Origin: Micromonospora violae
GTDB lineage: Bacteria > Actinomycetota > Actinomycetes > Mycobacteriales > Micromonosporaceae
Assembly: GCF_004217135.1 (NCBI RefSeq)
Contig: NZ_SHKK01000001.1
Coordinates: forward strand, 6,696,001-6,760,000
Direction of reading: 5' to 3'
Length of the DNA stretch: 64,000 nt
Positions 1 to 8,754 of the stretch are shown in pieces (position 1 is the stretch's first letter; every line of letters starts with the position of its first letter). The notes beneath the pieces are model-generated. The model did no database searches and was not told the DNA's origin. It was given only the letters and a program-made list of their open reading frames with translations. The position numbers and the translations under genes are program-made.

Positions 1-412
1 CTTCGTGCGACCGACGCTCTTCGAGTGCGGCGACGCCGCCCACGAGACCTTCACCACCGAGTACTTCGGGCCGATCCTGGGCGTGCACGTGTTCGACGAC
101 GCCCGTTTCGACGAGGTGGTCGCACAGGCCGAGTCGATCGCCCCGTACGCGCTGACCGGCTCGGTGTTCGCCACCGATCGCCGGGTCGTCGAGTCGGTCG
201 GCGAGCGGATGCGGTACGCGGCTGGCAACTTCTACATCAACGACAAGCCGACCGGCGCGGTGGTCGGGCAGCAGCCCTTCGGTGGCGCCCGCGCCAGCGG
301 CACCAACGACAAGGCGGGCTCCTGGCTCAACCTGGTCCGCTGGATCTCCCCGCGGACGATCAAGGAGACCTTCGTGCCGCCGACCGACCACACGTACCCC
401 CACATGGGCTGA
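1..412 (+). CDS. pruA: 1-pyrroline-5-carboxylate dehydrogenase (C-terminal part, 5' end outside window)
   Basis: The frame is open from the first bases and ends at a TGA at 410-412, so only about 136 C-terminal residues are seen. They carry the TEYFGPILGVHVF segment and the FGGARASGTNDKAG segment characteristic of the aldehyde dehydrogenase family branch that oxidises glutamate-gamma-semialdehyde to glutamate with NAD+ (second step of proline degradation). The catalytic Cys and Glu lie upstream of the window and cannot be checked. The GTG at 5 is internal, not a start. A related semialdehyde dehydrogenase is possible, but the fit to PruA is good. Confidence 0.88.
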   Translation, partial: FVRPTLFECGDAAHETFTTEYFGPILGVHVFDDARFDEVVAQAESIAPYALTGSVFATDRRVVESVGERMRYAAGNFYINDKPTGAVVGQQPFGGARASGTNDKAGSWLNLVRWISPRTIKETFVPPTDHTYPHMG

Positions 413-422
413 CCGGCGAGGA

Positions 423-453
423 CCGCCGGCGGCGCGCGTGACGCCGCCGGCGG
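423..453 (+). terminator. GC-rich hairpin after pruA
   Basis: Perfect 12-bp stem CCGCCGGCGGCG (423-434) with CGCCGCCGGCGG (442-453) and a 7-nt loop, 11 bp after the pruA stop. There is no T tract, which is common for terminators in high-GC actinobacteria. Function is inferred from position. Confidence 0.55.
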
Positions 454-586
454 GTGCCCGGATGTCGCAATCCATCGATAGTCCTCAACGGACAGTCTGT
501 GGCCGACAGTGCACTTAGGAAGTCCTGTCGGGTGGCAAACCGGCAAATCCTGGACGCCGCGTGCGCAAAGTGGCAGCGTAGTGGGC

Positions 587-1102
587 ATGGCGGATTCCGG
601 AGTCAACCCTACGGCGGCGGCCCTGCTCGGCCTCCTCCACGAGGGCCCGATGACAGGCGGTCAGTTGATGGCCGCCGCTGAGCGCCGTCTGGCGCCGTAC
701 TGGTCGATGACCCGCAGTCAGGTGTACCGCGAGTTGCCGGTGCTGGCTGAGCGAGGTTTTGTGCGGCTCGGCAAGCCGGGCCCGCGGATGAGCCAGCCGT
801 ACGCACTGACTGCCAGCGGAAAGCGGACGTTCTCCCGCTGGCTCGCGGAGAACCCGGGGCGGGACACCATCCGCAACCCGATAGCGCTCCGCATGGCCTT
901 CGGCAACCTGCACTCCGCCAGCCAGCTCAAGGGCCTGTACGCCTCGGCCAATGAATATCACACCGAGGCCCTCGCCCAGGTCCGGGAGCAGGTGAAGAAC
1001 GCCAAACGGGAAGGCGACACGTACGACGCCAGCGCGTTGGAGTTCGCCGTCGCCTACCACAAGGCGGCCCTGTCCTGGCTGAAGTCCGCCCCCGTCGGGT
1101 GA
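587..1102 (+). CDS. PadR-family transcriptional regulator
   Basis: 171 residues. The N-terminal winged helix (about residues 8-85) shows the PadR pattern: a short LLGLLHEGPMTGGQLM helix pair, then SRSQVYRELPVLAERGFV as recognition helix and wing, and LTASGKRTFSRWL. The C-terminal half (about 90-171) is a helical dimerisation region. Such proteins bind DNA as dimers and usually repress a neighbouring or own promoter in response to a ligand; no ligand can be inferred. The ATG at 587 is chosen because the PadR fold begins just after it; the upstream in-frame extension has no family character. It stands alone between pruA and prfB, about 60 bp before prfB. Confidence 0.8.
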   Translation: MADSGVNPTAAALLGLLHEGPMTGGQLMAAAERRLAPYWSMTRSQVYRELPVLAERGFVRLGKPGPRMSQPYALTASGKRTFSRWLAENPGRDTIRNPIALRMAFGNLHSASQLKGLYASANEYHTEALAQVREQVKNAKREGDTYDASALEFAVAYHKAALSWLKSAPVG

Positions 1103-1166
1103 TCTTCGGCGGGTTCGCGCATAGGGAACGAGCTGCTCCGCTCCCGGCACAGTACGCTTGTCTGTC

Positions 1167-2288
1167 GTGACCGCTGCCGATTACGCCGAACAGCTCAAGG
1201 AACTCGACGCGACCCTGCGAAACATCGAGGCCGTCCTCAACATCGACCGGCTCCACGAGGACAAGGCCCGCCTTGAGCAGGAGGCCTCCGCCCCCGACCT
1301 GTGGGACGACCAGGCCAAGGCCCAACAGGTGACCTCGCAGCTGTCGTACGTCAACGGCGAGATCAGCAAGCTGGGCAGCCTGCGTTCCGGCCTCGACGAC
1401 GCCCAGGTGTTGCTGGAGCTGGCCGAGGCCGAGGCCGACCCGGGTGTGTTGACCGAGGTCGAGTCGGAGATCACCGGGCTGACCAAGGCCATCCAGGAGA
1501 TGGAGGTCCGCACCCTGCTCTCCGGCGAGTACGACTCCCGGGAGGCGCTGGTCGCCATCCGGGCCGGCGCGGGTGGCGTGGACGCGGCGGACTTCGCCGA
1601 GATGTTGCTGCGGATGTACCTGCGCTGGGCGGAGCGGCACGGCTACCCGACCGAGGTCTACGAAACGTCGTACGCCGAGGAGGCGGGCCTGAAGTCGGCC
1701 ACCTTCGCGGTCAAGGTCCCGTACGCGTACGGCACGCTCAGTGTCGAGTCGGGCACGCACCGGCTGGTCCGGATCAGCCCGTTCGACAACCAGGGTCGTC
1801 GGCAGACCAGCTTCGCGGGCGTCGAGGTCCTGCCGGTCACCGAGCAGACCGACCACATCGACATTCCGGAGAACGAGGTCCGGGTCGACGTCTACCGTTC
1901 CTCCGGGCCGGGTGGGCAGAGTGTCAACACCACCGACTCGGCGGTGCGGCTCACGCACATCCCGACCGGCATCGTGGTGACCTGCCAGAACGAGAAGTCC
2001 CAGCTGCAGAACAAGGCCTCGGCGCTGCGAGTGCTCCAGGCTCGACTGCTGGAGCGCAAGCGCCAGGAGGAGCAGGCCAAGCTGGAGGGGCTCAAGGAGA
2101 ACGCGGCGGGTTCGTGGGGCGATCAGATGCGCTCCTACGTCCTGCACCCCTATCAGATGGTGAAGGATCTCCGAACTGAGCAGGAGACCGGCAATCCGAG
2201 CGCGGTCTTCGATGGCGAGTTGGACGGTTTCATCGAGGCCGGTATCCGTTGGCGCAAGCAGCGGCAGCTCGCCAACGACGGTGCGTGA
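1167..2288 (+). CDS. prfB: Peptide chain release factor 2
   Basis: 373 residues. Recognises UGA/UAA at the ribosomal A site and triggers peptidyl-tRNA hydrolysis. The codon-recognition tripeptide SPF is visible in [12 protein letters not shown], and the catalytic GGQ in [17 protein letters not shown]. The coiled N-terminal domain covers about residues 1-110. The frame is uninterrupted from start to end, so there is no programmed +1 frameshift like that of E. coli prfB. The GTG start at 1167 is supported by a TACGCT -10 box at 1153-1158 followed by 8 nt, i.e. a leaderless transcript; the TTG at 1158 overlaps that box and is rejected. It opens the prfB-ftsE-ftsX-smpB-ssrA block. Confidence 0.97.
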   Translation: MTAADYAEQLKELDATLRNIEAVLNIDRLHEDKARLEQEASAPDLWDDQAKAQQVTSQLSYVNGEISKLGSLRSGLDDAQVLLELAEAEADPGVLTEVESEITGLTKAIQEMEVRTLLSGEYDSREALVAIRAGAGGVDAADFAEMLLRMYLRWAERHGYPTEVYETSYAEEAGLKSATFAVKVPYAYGTLSVESGTHRLVRISPFDNQGRRQTSFAGVEVLPVTEQTDHIDIPENEVRVDVYRSSGPGGQSVNTTDSAVRLTHIPTGIVVTCQNEKSQLQNKASALRVLQARLLERKRQEEQAKLEGLKENAAGSWGDQMRSYVLHPYQMVKDLRTEQETGNPSAVFDGELDGFIEAGIRWRKQRQLANDGA

Positions 2289-2406
2289 CGGTGCGCGGGC
2301 GGAGCGCGTCATCGATCTCCAGGTAGAGGCCTGATTCGACGACTCGCGCCGGTTCGGCGGGGCGTGGGGCTTGGCTCAGTTGTTACACCGCGTAGACTCA
2401 CCACCC

Positions 2407-3087
2407 GTGATTCAGCTTGAGCAAGTGACGAAGACGTACCCGAAGGCGTCCCGGCCTTCGCTCGACAACGTGTCCGTCTCGATCGAGAAGGGCGAGTTCG
2501 TCTTCTTCATCGGTCCATCCGGCTCCGGCAAGTCCACGATCATCAAGATGCTGCTGCACGAGGTGGCCCCCAACAAGGGACGCGTCGTCGTCAACGGCAA
2601 GGACGTCACGTCGATGCGCTCCTGGAAGCGACCCCACTTCCGGCGTTCGATCGGCTGTGTCTTCCAGGACTTCCGGCTGCTGCCCAACCGCACCGCGTAC
2701 GAGAACGTGGCGTTCGCCCTCGAGGTGATCGGCAAGACGAAGGCGGTGGCCCGCCGTGTCGTGCCGGAGGTGCTGGAGCTGGTCGGTCTCGGTGGCAAGG
2801 AGCACCGCTACCCGCACGAGCTCTCCGGTGGTGAGCAGCAGCGGGTCGCCGTCGCCCGGGCGTTCGTGAACCGTCCGCTCATCCTGCTGGCGGACGAGCC
2901 CACCGGAAACCTGGACCCGGACACCTCGATCGAGATCATGCGTCTGCTGGACCGGATCAATCGCACCGGCACGACCGTCGTGATGGTCACCCACGACTCC
3001 AACATCGTGAACCAGATGCGCCGCCGCGTCGTTGAGATCGAGAGCGGTCGCATCGTGCGTGACCAGGCCCGCGGCGTCTACGGGTGA
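2407..3087 (+). CDS. ftsE: Cell division ABC transporter ATPase FtsE
   Basis: 226 residues, normal family length. Cytoplasmic ATPase that pairs with FtsX and, in studied bacteria, transmits ATP-driven conformational change to periplasmic or extracellular peptidoglycan hydrolases during division. Walker [10 protein letters not shown] (about residues 36-44), Q-loop in [10 protein letters not shown], signature [14 protein letters not shown] and Walker [13 protein letters not shown] are all intact. The GTG at 2407 gives the conserved start [13 protein letters not shown] and lies 8 nt after a TAGACT -10 box (2393-2398), so a leaderless transcript is predicted. FtsX follows after 67 bp. Confidence 0.97.
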   Translation: MIQLEQVTKTYPKASRPSLDNVSVSIEKGEFVFFIGPSGSGKSTIIKMLLHEVAPNKGRVVVNGKDVTSMRSWKRPHFRRSIGCVFQDFRLLPNRTAYENVAFALEVIGKTKAVARRVVPEVLELVGLGGKEHRYPHELSGGEQQRVAVARAFVNRPLILLADEPTGNLDPDTSIEIMRLLDRINRTGTTVVMVTHDSNIVNQMRRRVVEIESGRIVRDQARGVYG

Positions 3088-3154
3088 GCCGGCGCTCCAC
3101 CCCTGCGCAGCCTGACGACGAACACCTCATGCCGGAGACCCGGAGGAAATCCCG

Positions 3155-4030
3155 ATGCGCGTGAAATACGTCCTGTCCGAGGTACTGGTCGGACTGTGGC
3201 GCAACGTGACCATGTCCATCGCGATGATCATCACGATGGCGGTCTCGCTGACCATGCTCGGCGCCAGCGGTCTCATGTACCGCCAGGTCGACGACATGAA
3301 GGACCTCTACTACAAGAACATCGAAGTCTCGATCTTCTTGACCCAGGAGGTGACCGAGCAGGAACGCACTGAGCTGCAGACCAAGCTCGACAGCGACCCC
3401 CTGGTGAAGGATGTCCTCTACGTCGACAAGGACGAGGCGTACAAGCGCTTCAAGGAGATGTACCAGGACGCGCCGGACCTGGTGAACGCGGTCAAGCCCG
3501 ACCAGTTGCCCGAGGCGTTCCGGCTCAAGCTGAACAACCCGGAGCAGTACAAGGACGTCTACGACCAGTACAAGGACACGGCGGGCGTCGAGGAGATCAT
3601 CGACCAGAGTCGACTGCTCGACAAGATCTTCAACATCCTCACCTCGATCCAGAACATCGCCCTGGCCGCCGCCATCGTGATGGCGATCGCGGCCCTGCTG
3701 CTCGTCGCGAACACCATTCAGGTGGCCGCGTACAGCAAGCGGCGTGAGGTGGCGGTCATGAAGCTGGTCGGCGCGTCCAACTGGTTCATCCAGGCGCCGT
3801 TCGTGCTGGAGGCCGTGGTGGCCGGCCTGATCGGTTCACTGCTGGGTCTGGTCGCCCTGGTCGCGGCGAAGTATCTGCTCTTCGACGGGTCGTTGAGCGC
3901 GTTGCAGGGTCTGCTCTCGCCGATCACCTGGGGCGACATCCTGTTCATCTTCCCGCTGATGGCCGGCGTCGGTGGTCTGGTCAGCGCGGGCACCGCCTGG
4001 ATCACCCTGCGCTTCTACCTGCGGGTCTAG
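3155..4030 (+). CDS. ftsX: Cell division permease-like protein FtsX
   Basis: 291 residues. Membrane partner of FtsE. One transmembrane helix at about residues 18-40, then an extracytoplasmic domain (about 45-165) that in this family contacts hydrolase or adaptor proteins, then three helices at about 165-187, 213-240 and 262-287; this is the standard FtsX topology. The ATG at 3155 is preceded by a strong Shine-Dalgarno GGAGGAA (3142-3148), in contrast to leaderless ftsE, which suggests translation from the ftsE mRNA. Confidence 0.96.
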   Translation: MRVKYVLSEVLVGLWRNVTMSIAMIITMAVSLTMLGASGLMYRQVDDMKDLYYKNIEVSIFLTQEVTEQERTELQTKLDSDPLVKDVLYVDKDEAYKRFKEMYQDAPDLVNAVKPDQLPEAFRLKLNNPEQYKDVYDQYKDTAGVEEIIDQSRLLDKIFNILTSIQNIALAAAIVMAIAALLLVANTIQVAAYSKRREVAVMKLVGASNWFIQAPFVLEAVVAGLIGSLLGLVALVAAKYLLFDGSLSALQGLLSPITWGDILFIFPLMAGVGGLVSAGTAWITLRFYLRV

Positions 4031-4061
4031 GCACCGTACGGGTCGTCCCGTCGCCTCTCGG

Positions 4062-4109
4062 GGACCCTCCCGCAGCCGGAAATAAACGGCGCGGGAGGGT
4101 CCTTGTCAT
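4062..4109 (+). terminator. Rho-independent terminator after ftsX
   Basis: 12-bp perfect stem GGACCCTCCCGC (4062-4073) / GCGGGAGGGTCC (4091-4102) with a 17-nt loop, followed by TTGTCATT. It separates the ftsEX unit from smpB. Confidence 0.75.
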
Positions 4110-4178
4110 TCGGGTAGCATGATCGGTTGTCCGGCCGGGGTGAACCCGGCCGCGGGCGACGGAGAGGGGGTGGCACCG

Positions 4179-4658
4179 ATGCCACGGGAAAAGGGGCGCA
4201 AGGTGGTCGCCTCCAACAAGAAGGCGCGCCACGACTACGCCATCCTCGACACGTACGAGGCGGGCATGGCGCTGACCGGCACCGAGGTCAAGTCGCTGCG
4301 GGCCGGGCGTGCGTCGCTTGTTGACGCGTTCGCGCAGGAACGTGACGGCGAGTTGTACCTGCATGCGATGCACATCCCGGAGTACACCCAGGGCACCTGG
4401 ACCAACCATGAGCCCCGGCGTACCCGCAAGTTGCTGCTCAACCGGGGCGAGATCGACAAGCTCGTCGGCAAGACCCGCGAGGGTGGTTTCACCATCGTTC
4501 CGTTGCAGGTCTACTTCTCCGACGGCTGGGCCAAGGTCGAGATTGCCCTGGCCAAGGGCAAGAAGTCGTACGACAAGCGTCAGGACCTCGCCAAGCGCGA
4601 CGCGGACCGGGAGATCGCCCGGGTGTCCGGTCGGCGAGGCAAGGGAATGGACGACTAG
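4179..4658 (+). CDS. smpB: SsrA-binding protein SmpB
   Basis: 159 residues, typical length. Binds the tRNA-like domain of tmRNA and delivers it to stalled ribosomes for trans-translation. Conserved [29 protein letters not shown] and the C-terminal basic tail [19 protein letters not shown] are intact; that tail occupies the empty mRNA channel. The ATG at 4179 has a purine-rich Shine-Dalgarno GGAGAGGGGG (4161-4170). Its RNA partner ssrA begins about 100 bp downstream, a common pairing. Confidence 0.97.
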   Translation: MPREKGRKVVASNKKARHDYAILDTYEAGMALTGTEVKSLRAGRASLVDAFAQERDGELYLHAMHIPEYTQGTWTNHEPRRTRKLLLNRGEIDKLVGKTREGGFTIVPLQVYFSDGWAKVEIALAKGKKSYDKRQDLAKRDADREIARVSGRRGKGMDD

Positions 4659-4725
4659 TTCATCCTGTTTGTCCGGGTCGGCGTGCCGGGCCGGGGCTCG
4701 GGATGAAAGCGGTTGCGGCAGGCGT

Positions 4726-4731
4726 TAGTCT
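4726..4731 (+). promoter_or_regulatory. Probable -10 box of ssrA
   Basis: TAGTCT lies 31 bp before the mature tmRNA 5' end, leaving room for a short 5' leader removed by processing. No convincing -35 element was seen. Confidence 0.4.
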
Positions 4732-4762
4732 TGTCAGTGCCGCCACATCGGTGGCCTGTCGA

Positions 4763-5138
4763 GGGGGTGACTGGTTTCGACTTCGTACGCAGCGACAGGG
4801 GAAGCGAGCCGAGGAAGCCGACGTCGTCTCGAGAATCGGTCGTCGGAAACTTATAAGCGCCAAGAACAATCGCGCTGACTTCGCTCTCGCCGCCTGAGGC
4901 GAGTAGCTAAGTCTGTCGGCCTGGGAACGCCTTCGTCCCAGTAGCCGGCATCAGCTAGGAGGCTGGCCAATCGGACCCGGTCGCGGGGTCCGTGCGGCGA
5001 GATTAATCAGCGACTGGGCCCGTCACACCAACTTGCTCGCGTGAGCGGTGGGGCCGAGTAGAGGCACAGCGAGCTGCGCTCGGAGAAGCCCTGACAAACC
5101 GGCGAAGGACCCGGGTTCGATTCCCGGCACCTCCACCA
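4763..5138 (+). ncRNA. ssrA: Transfer-messenger RNA
   Basis: 376 nt. The 5' end GGGGGTG (4763-4769) pairs with CACCTCC (5128-5134) to form a 7-bp acceptor stem with a G3-U pair, the alanine identity element; a discriminator A and an encoded CCA follow (5135-5138). The T arm CCGGGTTCGATTCCCGG precedes. The downstream sequence TGACTGGTTTCGACTTCG is typical of the 5' part. The mRNA-like segment runs from resume codon GCC at 4859 to TGA at 4895-4897 and encodes the degradation tag AKNNRADFALAA, with the ALAA ending recognised by ClpXP-type proteases. The intervening part holds the pseudoknots. Confidence 0.97.
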
Positions 5139-5147
5139 CCTCGAACG

Positions 5148-5180
5148 AAGCGCCCCGGCCCACCAGCCGGGGCGCTTTGT
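5148..5180 (+). terminator. Terminator of ssrA
   Basis: 12-bp stem AAGCGCCCCGGC (5148-5159) / GCCGGGGCGCTT (5166-5177), 6-nt loop, then TTTGTT. It starts 10 bp after the tmRNA CCA. Confidence 0.85.
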
Positions 5181-5320
5181 TGTGCGCACCAGGACACCAG
5201 TGCGACTCCTGGGGTCAGTGGGGCCAATGGGGCAGAAGAGGCAGCCCACGGCCCTGGACAGGGCGGGCCGGGCAGGCTCACCATCGCGATATGGGGTAGC
5301 AGCGTCGCGCGGGAGGTGCC

Positions 5321-5830
5321 ATGGTCACCGGTCCGGTCCAGCAGCCGTCACTCGTCGCCCGATCGCGCGTCCCGCATCCGACCGGGCCCGCCGCCGATCC
5401 ACCTCCCGTCGGTCTACCCGGCGAGCCGCGCCCGGCCGGTCTCGCCGGTGACGTACACGCCCTCGGCCGGGCGGTCGCCGTCACCAGCACCGGGCCACGC
5501 TGGCGCGAAGACGTCCTCCTGCGGCTGGGTCCGGTGCGCCAGGGCTTCGCCGAACACGTCCGGGCCACCGAAGGACCCACCGGCCTCTACCGGGAACTGC
5601 TCGCGCAGTCACCGCGACTGGACCACGGCGTGCGGCTGCTGACCCGGGAGCACGCGGTGATCGTCGCCGCGATCCTGGCGGCCCAGCAGATCGCCGAGCG
5701 GCCCGGGACGCACCCCGACGAGCTGCGGCATCGGGTCGGGCACCTGCTGCGGAGGTTGGCCCGGCACCGCCGGCGCGGCGCCGACCTGCTGTGGGAGGCG
5801 TACCAGACGGATCTGGGTGGCGAGACCTGA
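5321..5830 (+). CDS. Hypothetical protein, helical
   Basis: 169 residues, not recognised. The first 45 residues are Pro/Gly/Ala-rich and probably disordered; the rest (about 60-169) is predicted helical, with a recurring pattern of His and Arg (LLTREHAVIVAAILAAQQIAERP, HPDELRHRVGHLLRRLARHRRR) ending in LLWEAYQTDLGGET. The His spacing hints at a hemerythrin-like bundle but the diagnostic metal ligands cannot be assigned. The ATG at 5321 has a good Shine-Dalgarno GGGAGG seven bases upstream, so it is a real gene. No signal peptide. Confidence 0.6.
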   Translation: MVTGPVQQPSLVARSRVPHPTGPAADPPPVGLPGEPRPAGLAGDVHALGRAVAVTSTGPRWREDVLLRLGPVRQGFAEHVRATEGPTGLYRELLAQSPRLDHGVRLLTREHAVIVAAILAAQQIAERPGTHPDELRHRVGHLLRRLARHRRRGADLLWEAYQTDLGGET

Positions 5831-5875
5831 GCCCAGGTCCGGAACCGGCCGGTCGGCGGACGCGTCGAACCGTAC

Positions 5876-6829
5876 ATGCGTCGACTTGCCTCGCTGTTCG
5901 TACTCCCGTTACTGCTCGCGGCGGGTTGCGCCGCGACCGACGCCGGTCCGGCCGGCGACCAGCGCCGCCCGACGCCCGGGGCGGAGGCGTTCGACCAGCG
6001 GGCCGCTCAGGTCGCCGAGGGGTGGCGGCCCGGCCCGGAATGGAGCACCGGGTACGTGCCGCTGGAGGGGCCGACCCTGCTCACCGGTGACCCGGGCTTC
6101 ACCCCCGAGACCGAGGCGGCCTTCCGGTCCGGGTGGTACCGGGCCGAGGTCGCGATACCGCCCACCCGGGTCGGCGCCGAGATCCGCTTCCCGGACGGCC
6201 GGCTGACGTTGCCGTTGGTCAGCGCGGTCGAGGCGTACCGACAGCTCGATCAGGGTGATCCGCTGCCCTGCCCGGGGCGACCGAAGCGGCCCGGCCGGCC
6301 CACCCCCGGCGGCCCCACCGTCGAACCGGGGCCGGACGGCTGGACCACCAGCGCCACGCAGACGGCCTGCCTCCCGCTCACCGTCACCGGGGTGACGTTG
6401 GACGCCGTGCCGGTCCGCACGAGCCGGGGCGTGGCGCAGGTGCCGGCCTGGCTGTTCACCATCAGGGAACTGGCCACCCCGGTGGCCCAGCTCGCGGTCG
6501 CGCCGACGGCGGTCACACCCGTACCCACGCCCACTGCGCCGGCCGGCCCGCTGCCGGACGGGTTCGTGGCGGCCCAGGACCTGGCCGCTGTCGACGACGC
6601 CCGGTTGACCGTGCGGCTCGGCGTAGGCGCGTGTGACACCGGGATCACGCCGTTGGTGTGGGAAGGGCCGGACGTCGTGGTGGTCGGTGGCCGGGTCACC
6701 CCGGCCACCGGCCAGTGCATCGCCGTGCTGAAGCTGGAGCCGGTCACCGCCACCCTCGCGGCGCCGCTGGGCGCCCGGCCGGTGCTGGACGTCGTCACCG
6801 GTGCCGTCCTGTCGATCCGGGCGCGCTGA
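5876..6829 (+). CDS. Putative lipoprotein of unknown function
   Basis: 317 residues. The N-terminus MRRLASLFVLPLLLAAGCAAT has a short basic n-region, a hydrophobic core and the lipobox LAAGC, so Cys18 should be lipidated and the protein anchored on the outer face of the membrane. The body has no domain that I recognise; a Pro/Thr-rich linker near residues 210-225 separates two parts, and four further Cys residues could form disulfides. It begins 45 bp after the previous gene. Start chosen because the signal peptide begins at this ATG. Confidence 0.7.
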   Translation: MRRLASLFVLPLLLAAGCAATDAGPAGDQRRPTPGAEAFDQRAAQVAEGWRPGPEWSTGYVPLEGPTLLTGDPGFTPETEAAFRSGWYRAEVAIPPTRVGAEIRFPDGRLTLPLVSAVEAYRQLDQGDPLPCPGRPKRPGRPTPGGPTVEPGPDGWTTSATQTACLPLTVTGVTLDAVPVRTSRGVAQVPAWLFTIRELATPVAQLAVAPTAVTPVPTPTAPAGPLPDGFVAAQDLAAVDDARLTVRLGVGACDTGITPLVWEGPDVVVVGGRVTPATGQCIAVLKLEPVTATLAAPLGARPVLDVVTGAVLSIRAR

Positions 6830-6834
6830 CCGGG

Positions 6835-8430
6835 TCAGAGGATGCTGGGCACGTCGGTGCTGATCGGCACCGCCAACACGGTGGGCCGGTCGGTGTGCAG
6901 TCCGACGGCGAGCGCCGCGCCGAGCTGGTCGGGGGTCTCCACCACCTCCGTGGCGCAGCCGTAGCCGGCCGCGATCGCGACGATGTCCAACCCCGGCAGG
7001 TCCAGGCCGGGCACCCCGGGGGTGTGCTTCAGCTCGGCGAACGCCTTGAGGATCGCGTACTGCTGGTTCACCGGGACGACGACCACCACCGGCAGTGCCA
7101 GCCGTGCGGCCGTCCAGAGCGCCTGCACCGAGTAGTGGAAGGAGCCGTCGCCAATCACCGCCACCACCGGGCGACCGCGCCCGGTGTCCCGCTCGGCCAG
7201 CGCGATGCCGACCGCCGCCGGCAGGCCGTAGCCGAGGCCTCCGCTGGCCATCGTGAAGTACGACGCCGGCTGGGTGATCCGCAGCTGACGACGCAGCGCG
7301 GACAGATTCGACGGCGACTCCTGAACCAGCACACCGTCGGTCGGCCAGTGGTCGGCCAGCGCGGCGAACAGGGCGTCGGCGCTCAGCGGGGTGCCGACCT
7401 CGGGCGGTGGCAGGGCGTCGCGTCGCGCGGGCGCCGGCCGGCCGCTCGGTGGCACCCGTTCGACCAGCGCGGTCAGGGCCAGCCCCGGGTCGCTGAGCAG
7501 GCTGTCACCGACCGGGGCGCGCGCTGCCTCGTCGGGGTCGTCCGTGACGTGCAGCAGGCGGGCGCCGTCGGGCAGGTGCCCGCCCGGCACGTACGGGTAG
7601 TAGCGGAACACCGGGGCGCCGACGACCAGCACCGTGTCGTGTCCGCGCAGCGCCTCGGCGAGTGGTCCGATCGCGTACGGCAGCACGCCGCGGAAGTGCG
7701 GGTGGTCCTCGGGGAACACGGCCCGCTCGGTGGCGGGAGCCGACCAGACCGGCGCGGCGAGTCGTTCGGCCAGCGCCACGGCGGGCGACCAGCTCGCGGC
7801 GCGGTCCACCCCCGGCCCGTACACGAGCACCGGGTTGCGGCTGCCGGCCAGCACCCGAACGAACTCCGTCAACCGCTCGGGGTCCGGCGCGAACCGGGTG
7901 GCCACCGTTCGCGGCGCGGGCGGCGGGTCGGCGGTCTGGGCCCAGTCGTCCATCGGCAGGGAGAGGAAGACCGGCCCGGCCGGTGGTTGCACCGCCGTCG
8001 CGTACGCCCGCAGCACCGCCGCGGGAATGTCCTGCGCCCGGGCCGGCTCGTAGGCCCACTTCACGTACGGCTGTGGTAGCTCGGTGGGCCGGCGGTTGGC
8101 CAGCCGGGGTTCGAGGAGCAACATTTCCCGCGTCTGTTGGCCGGCGGTGACGATCAGCGGGGTCTTGTTGTGCCAGGCGGTGACCAGGTTGCCCATGCCG
8201 TTGCCGGTGCCCGGGGCGGTGTGCAGGTTGACGTGGGCGGGTGCTCCGCTGGCCTGGGCGTAGCCGTCGGCCATCGCGACGGCCGTCGCCTCGTGCAGCG
8301 CGTGGACGTAGTGGAAGTCGGCGGGGAAGTCCTGGAGGAACGGCTCTTCGGTGGAGCCGGGATTGCCGAAGACGGTGGTCATGCCGAGGGTGCGGAGCAC
8401 GTCGTACGTCGCGTCCCGGACAGTTGCCAT
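6835..8430 (-). CDS. mdlC: Benzoylformate decarboxylase-like ThDP enzyme
   Basis: 531 residues, right length. Thiamin-diphosphate enzymes of this type decarboxylate benzoylformate to benzaldehyde (mandelate pathway). The N-terminal FGNPGSTEEPFLQDFP and the ALHEATAVAMADGYA segment place Ser and His at the positions equivalent to active-site Ser26 and His70 of the Pseudomonas enzyme; the catalytic Glu is in PGSTEE, and the ThDP/Mg site is GDGSFHYSVQALWTAARLAL with NQQY. The ATG at 8430 is chosen over a GTG at 8436 because a GGAGG element sits 9 nt before it. No mandelate dehydrogenase or benzaldehyde dehydrogenase is nearby, so the true 2-oxo acid substrate is unknown. Confidence 0.8.
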   Translation of the reverse strand: MATVRDATYDVLRTLGMTTVFGNPGSTEEPFLQDFPADFHYVHALHEATAVAMADGYAQASGAPAHVNLHTAPGTGNGMGNLVTAWHNKTPLIVTAGQQTREMLLLEPRLANRRPTELPQPYVKWAYEPARAQDIPAAVLRAYATAVQPPAGPVFLSLPMDDWAQTADPPPAPRTVATRFAPDPERLTEFVRVLAGSRNPVLVYGPGVDRAASWSPAVALAERLAAPVWSAPATERAVFPEDHPHFRGVLPYAIGPLAEALRGHDTVLVVGAPVFRYYPYVPGGHLPDGARLLHVTDDPDEAARAPVGDSLLSDPGLALTALVERVPPSGRPAPARRDALPPPEVGTPLSADALFAALADHWPTDGVLVQESPSNLSALRRQLRITQPASYFTMASGGLGYGLPAAVGIALAERDTGRGRPVVAVIGDGSFHYSVQALWTAARLALPVVVVVPVNQQYAILKAFAELKHTPGVPGLDLPGLDIVAIAAGYGCATEVVETPDQLGAALAVGLHTDRPTVLAVPISTDVPSIL

Positions 8431-8659
8431 CGCCACCCGCCTCCGTGTCGCGGGCAGGGGCAGCCGCCTTCACCCTCCCGATCAGCCGAATCTATCGGGA
8501 TGTGACGGACCTTTCGGGCGTTTCTCGGCCGCCGGTCGCCCGGATCCGTCGATCACCGGAAGGTCTGTCGACGGATGTATCAACTCTTCGACTCAACTGT
8601 CTGATCACCCGCCGGTCAGACCTTAGCCAGCACCCGGGACGCAGGCTATGGTGCCAGGC

Positions 8660-8740
8660 ATGGCGTTGACAGCGCGGCTGAACCCGATGCGTCGGGTGGA
8701 TCCGGTCGAGGACCGGCCCCCGGCGCGGGCTCACGGTTGA
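8660..8740 (+). CDS. Possible 26-codon leaderless small ORF upstream of yqgE
   Basis: An ATG at 8660 follows a TATGGT box (8647-8652) by 7 nt, the same geometry as confident leaderless genes in this window. It opens a 26-codon frame (beginning MALTARLNPM, rich in Arg and Pro) that ends with TGA at 8738-8740. The stop overlaps a TTG in the yqgE frame, so it could act as an upstream ORF for reinitiation. The peptide itself has no recognisable motif. Confidence 0.35.
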   Translation: MALTARLNPMRRVDPVEDRPPARAHG

Positions 8741-8754
8741 CGGGTGTGTGGGGC

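Noticed and set aside
927..2312. 461-codon minus-strand open frame across prfB
   Set aside because: It is antisense to an unmistakable release factor; the composition (long His/Leu/Arg-rich runs) is that of a high-GC shadow frame.
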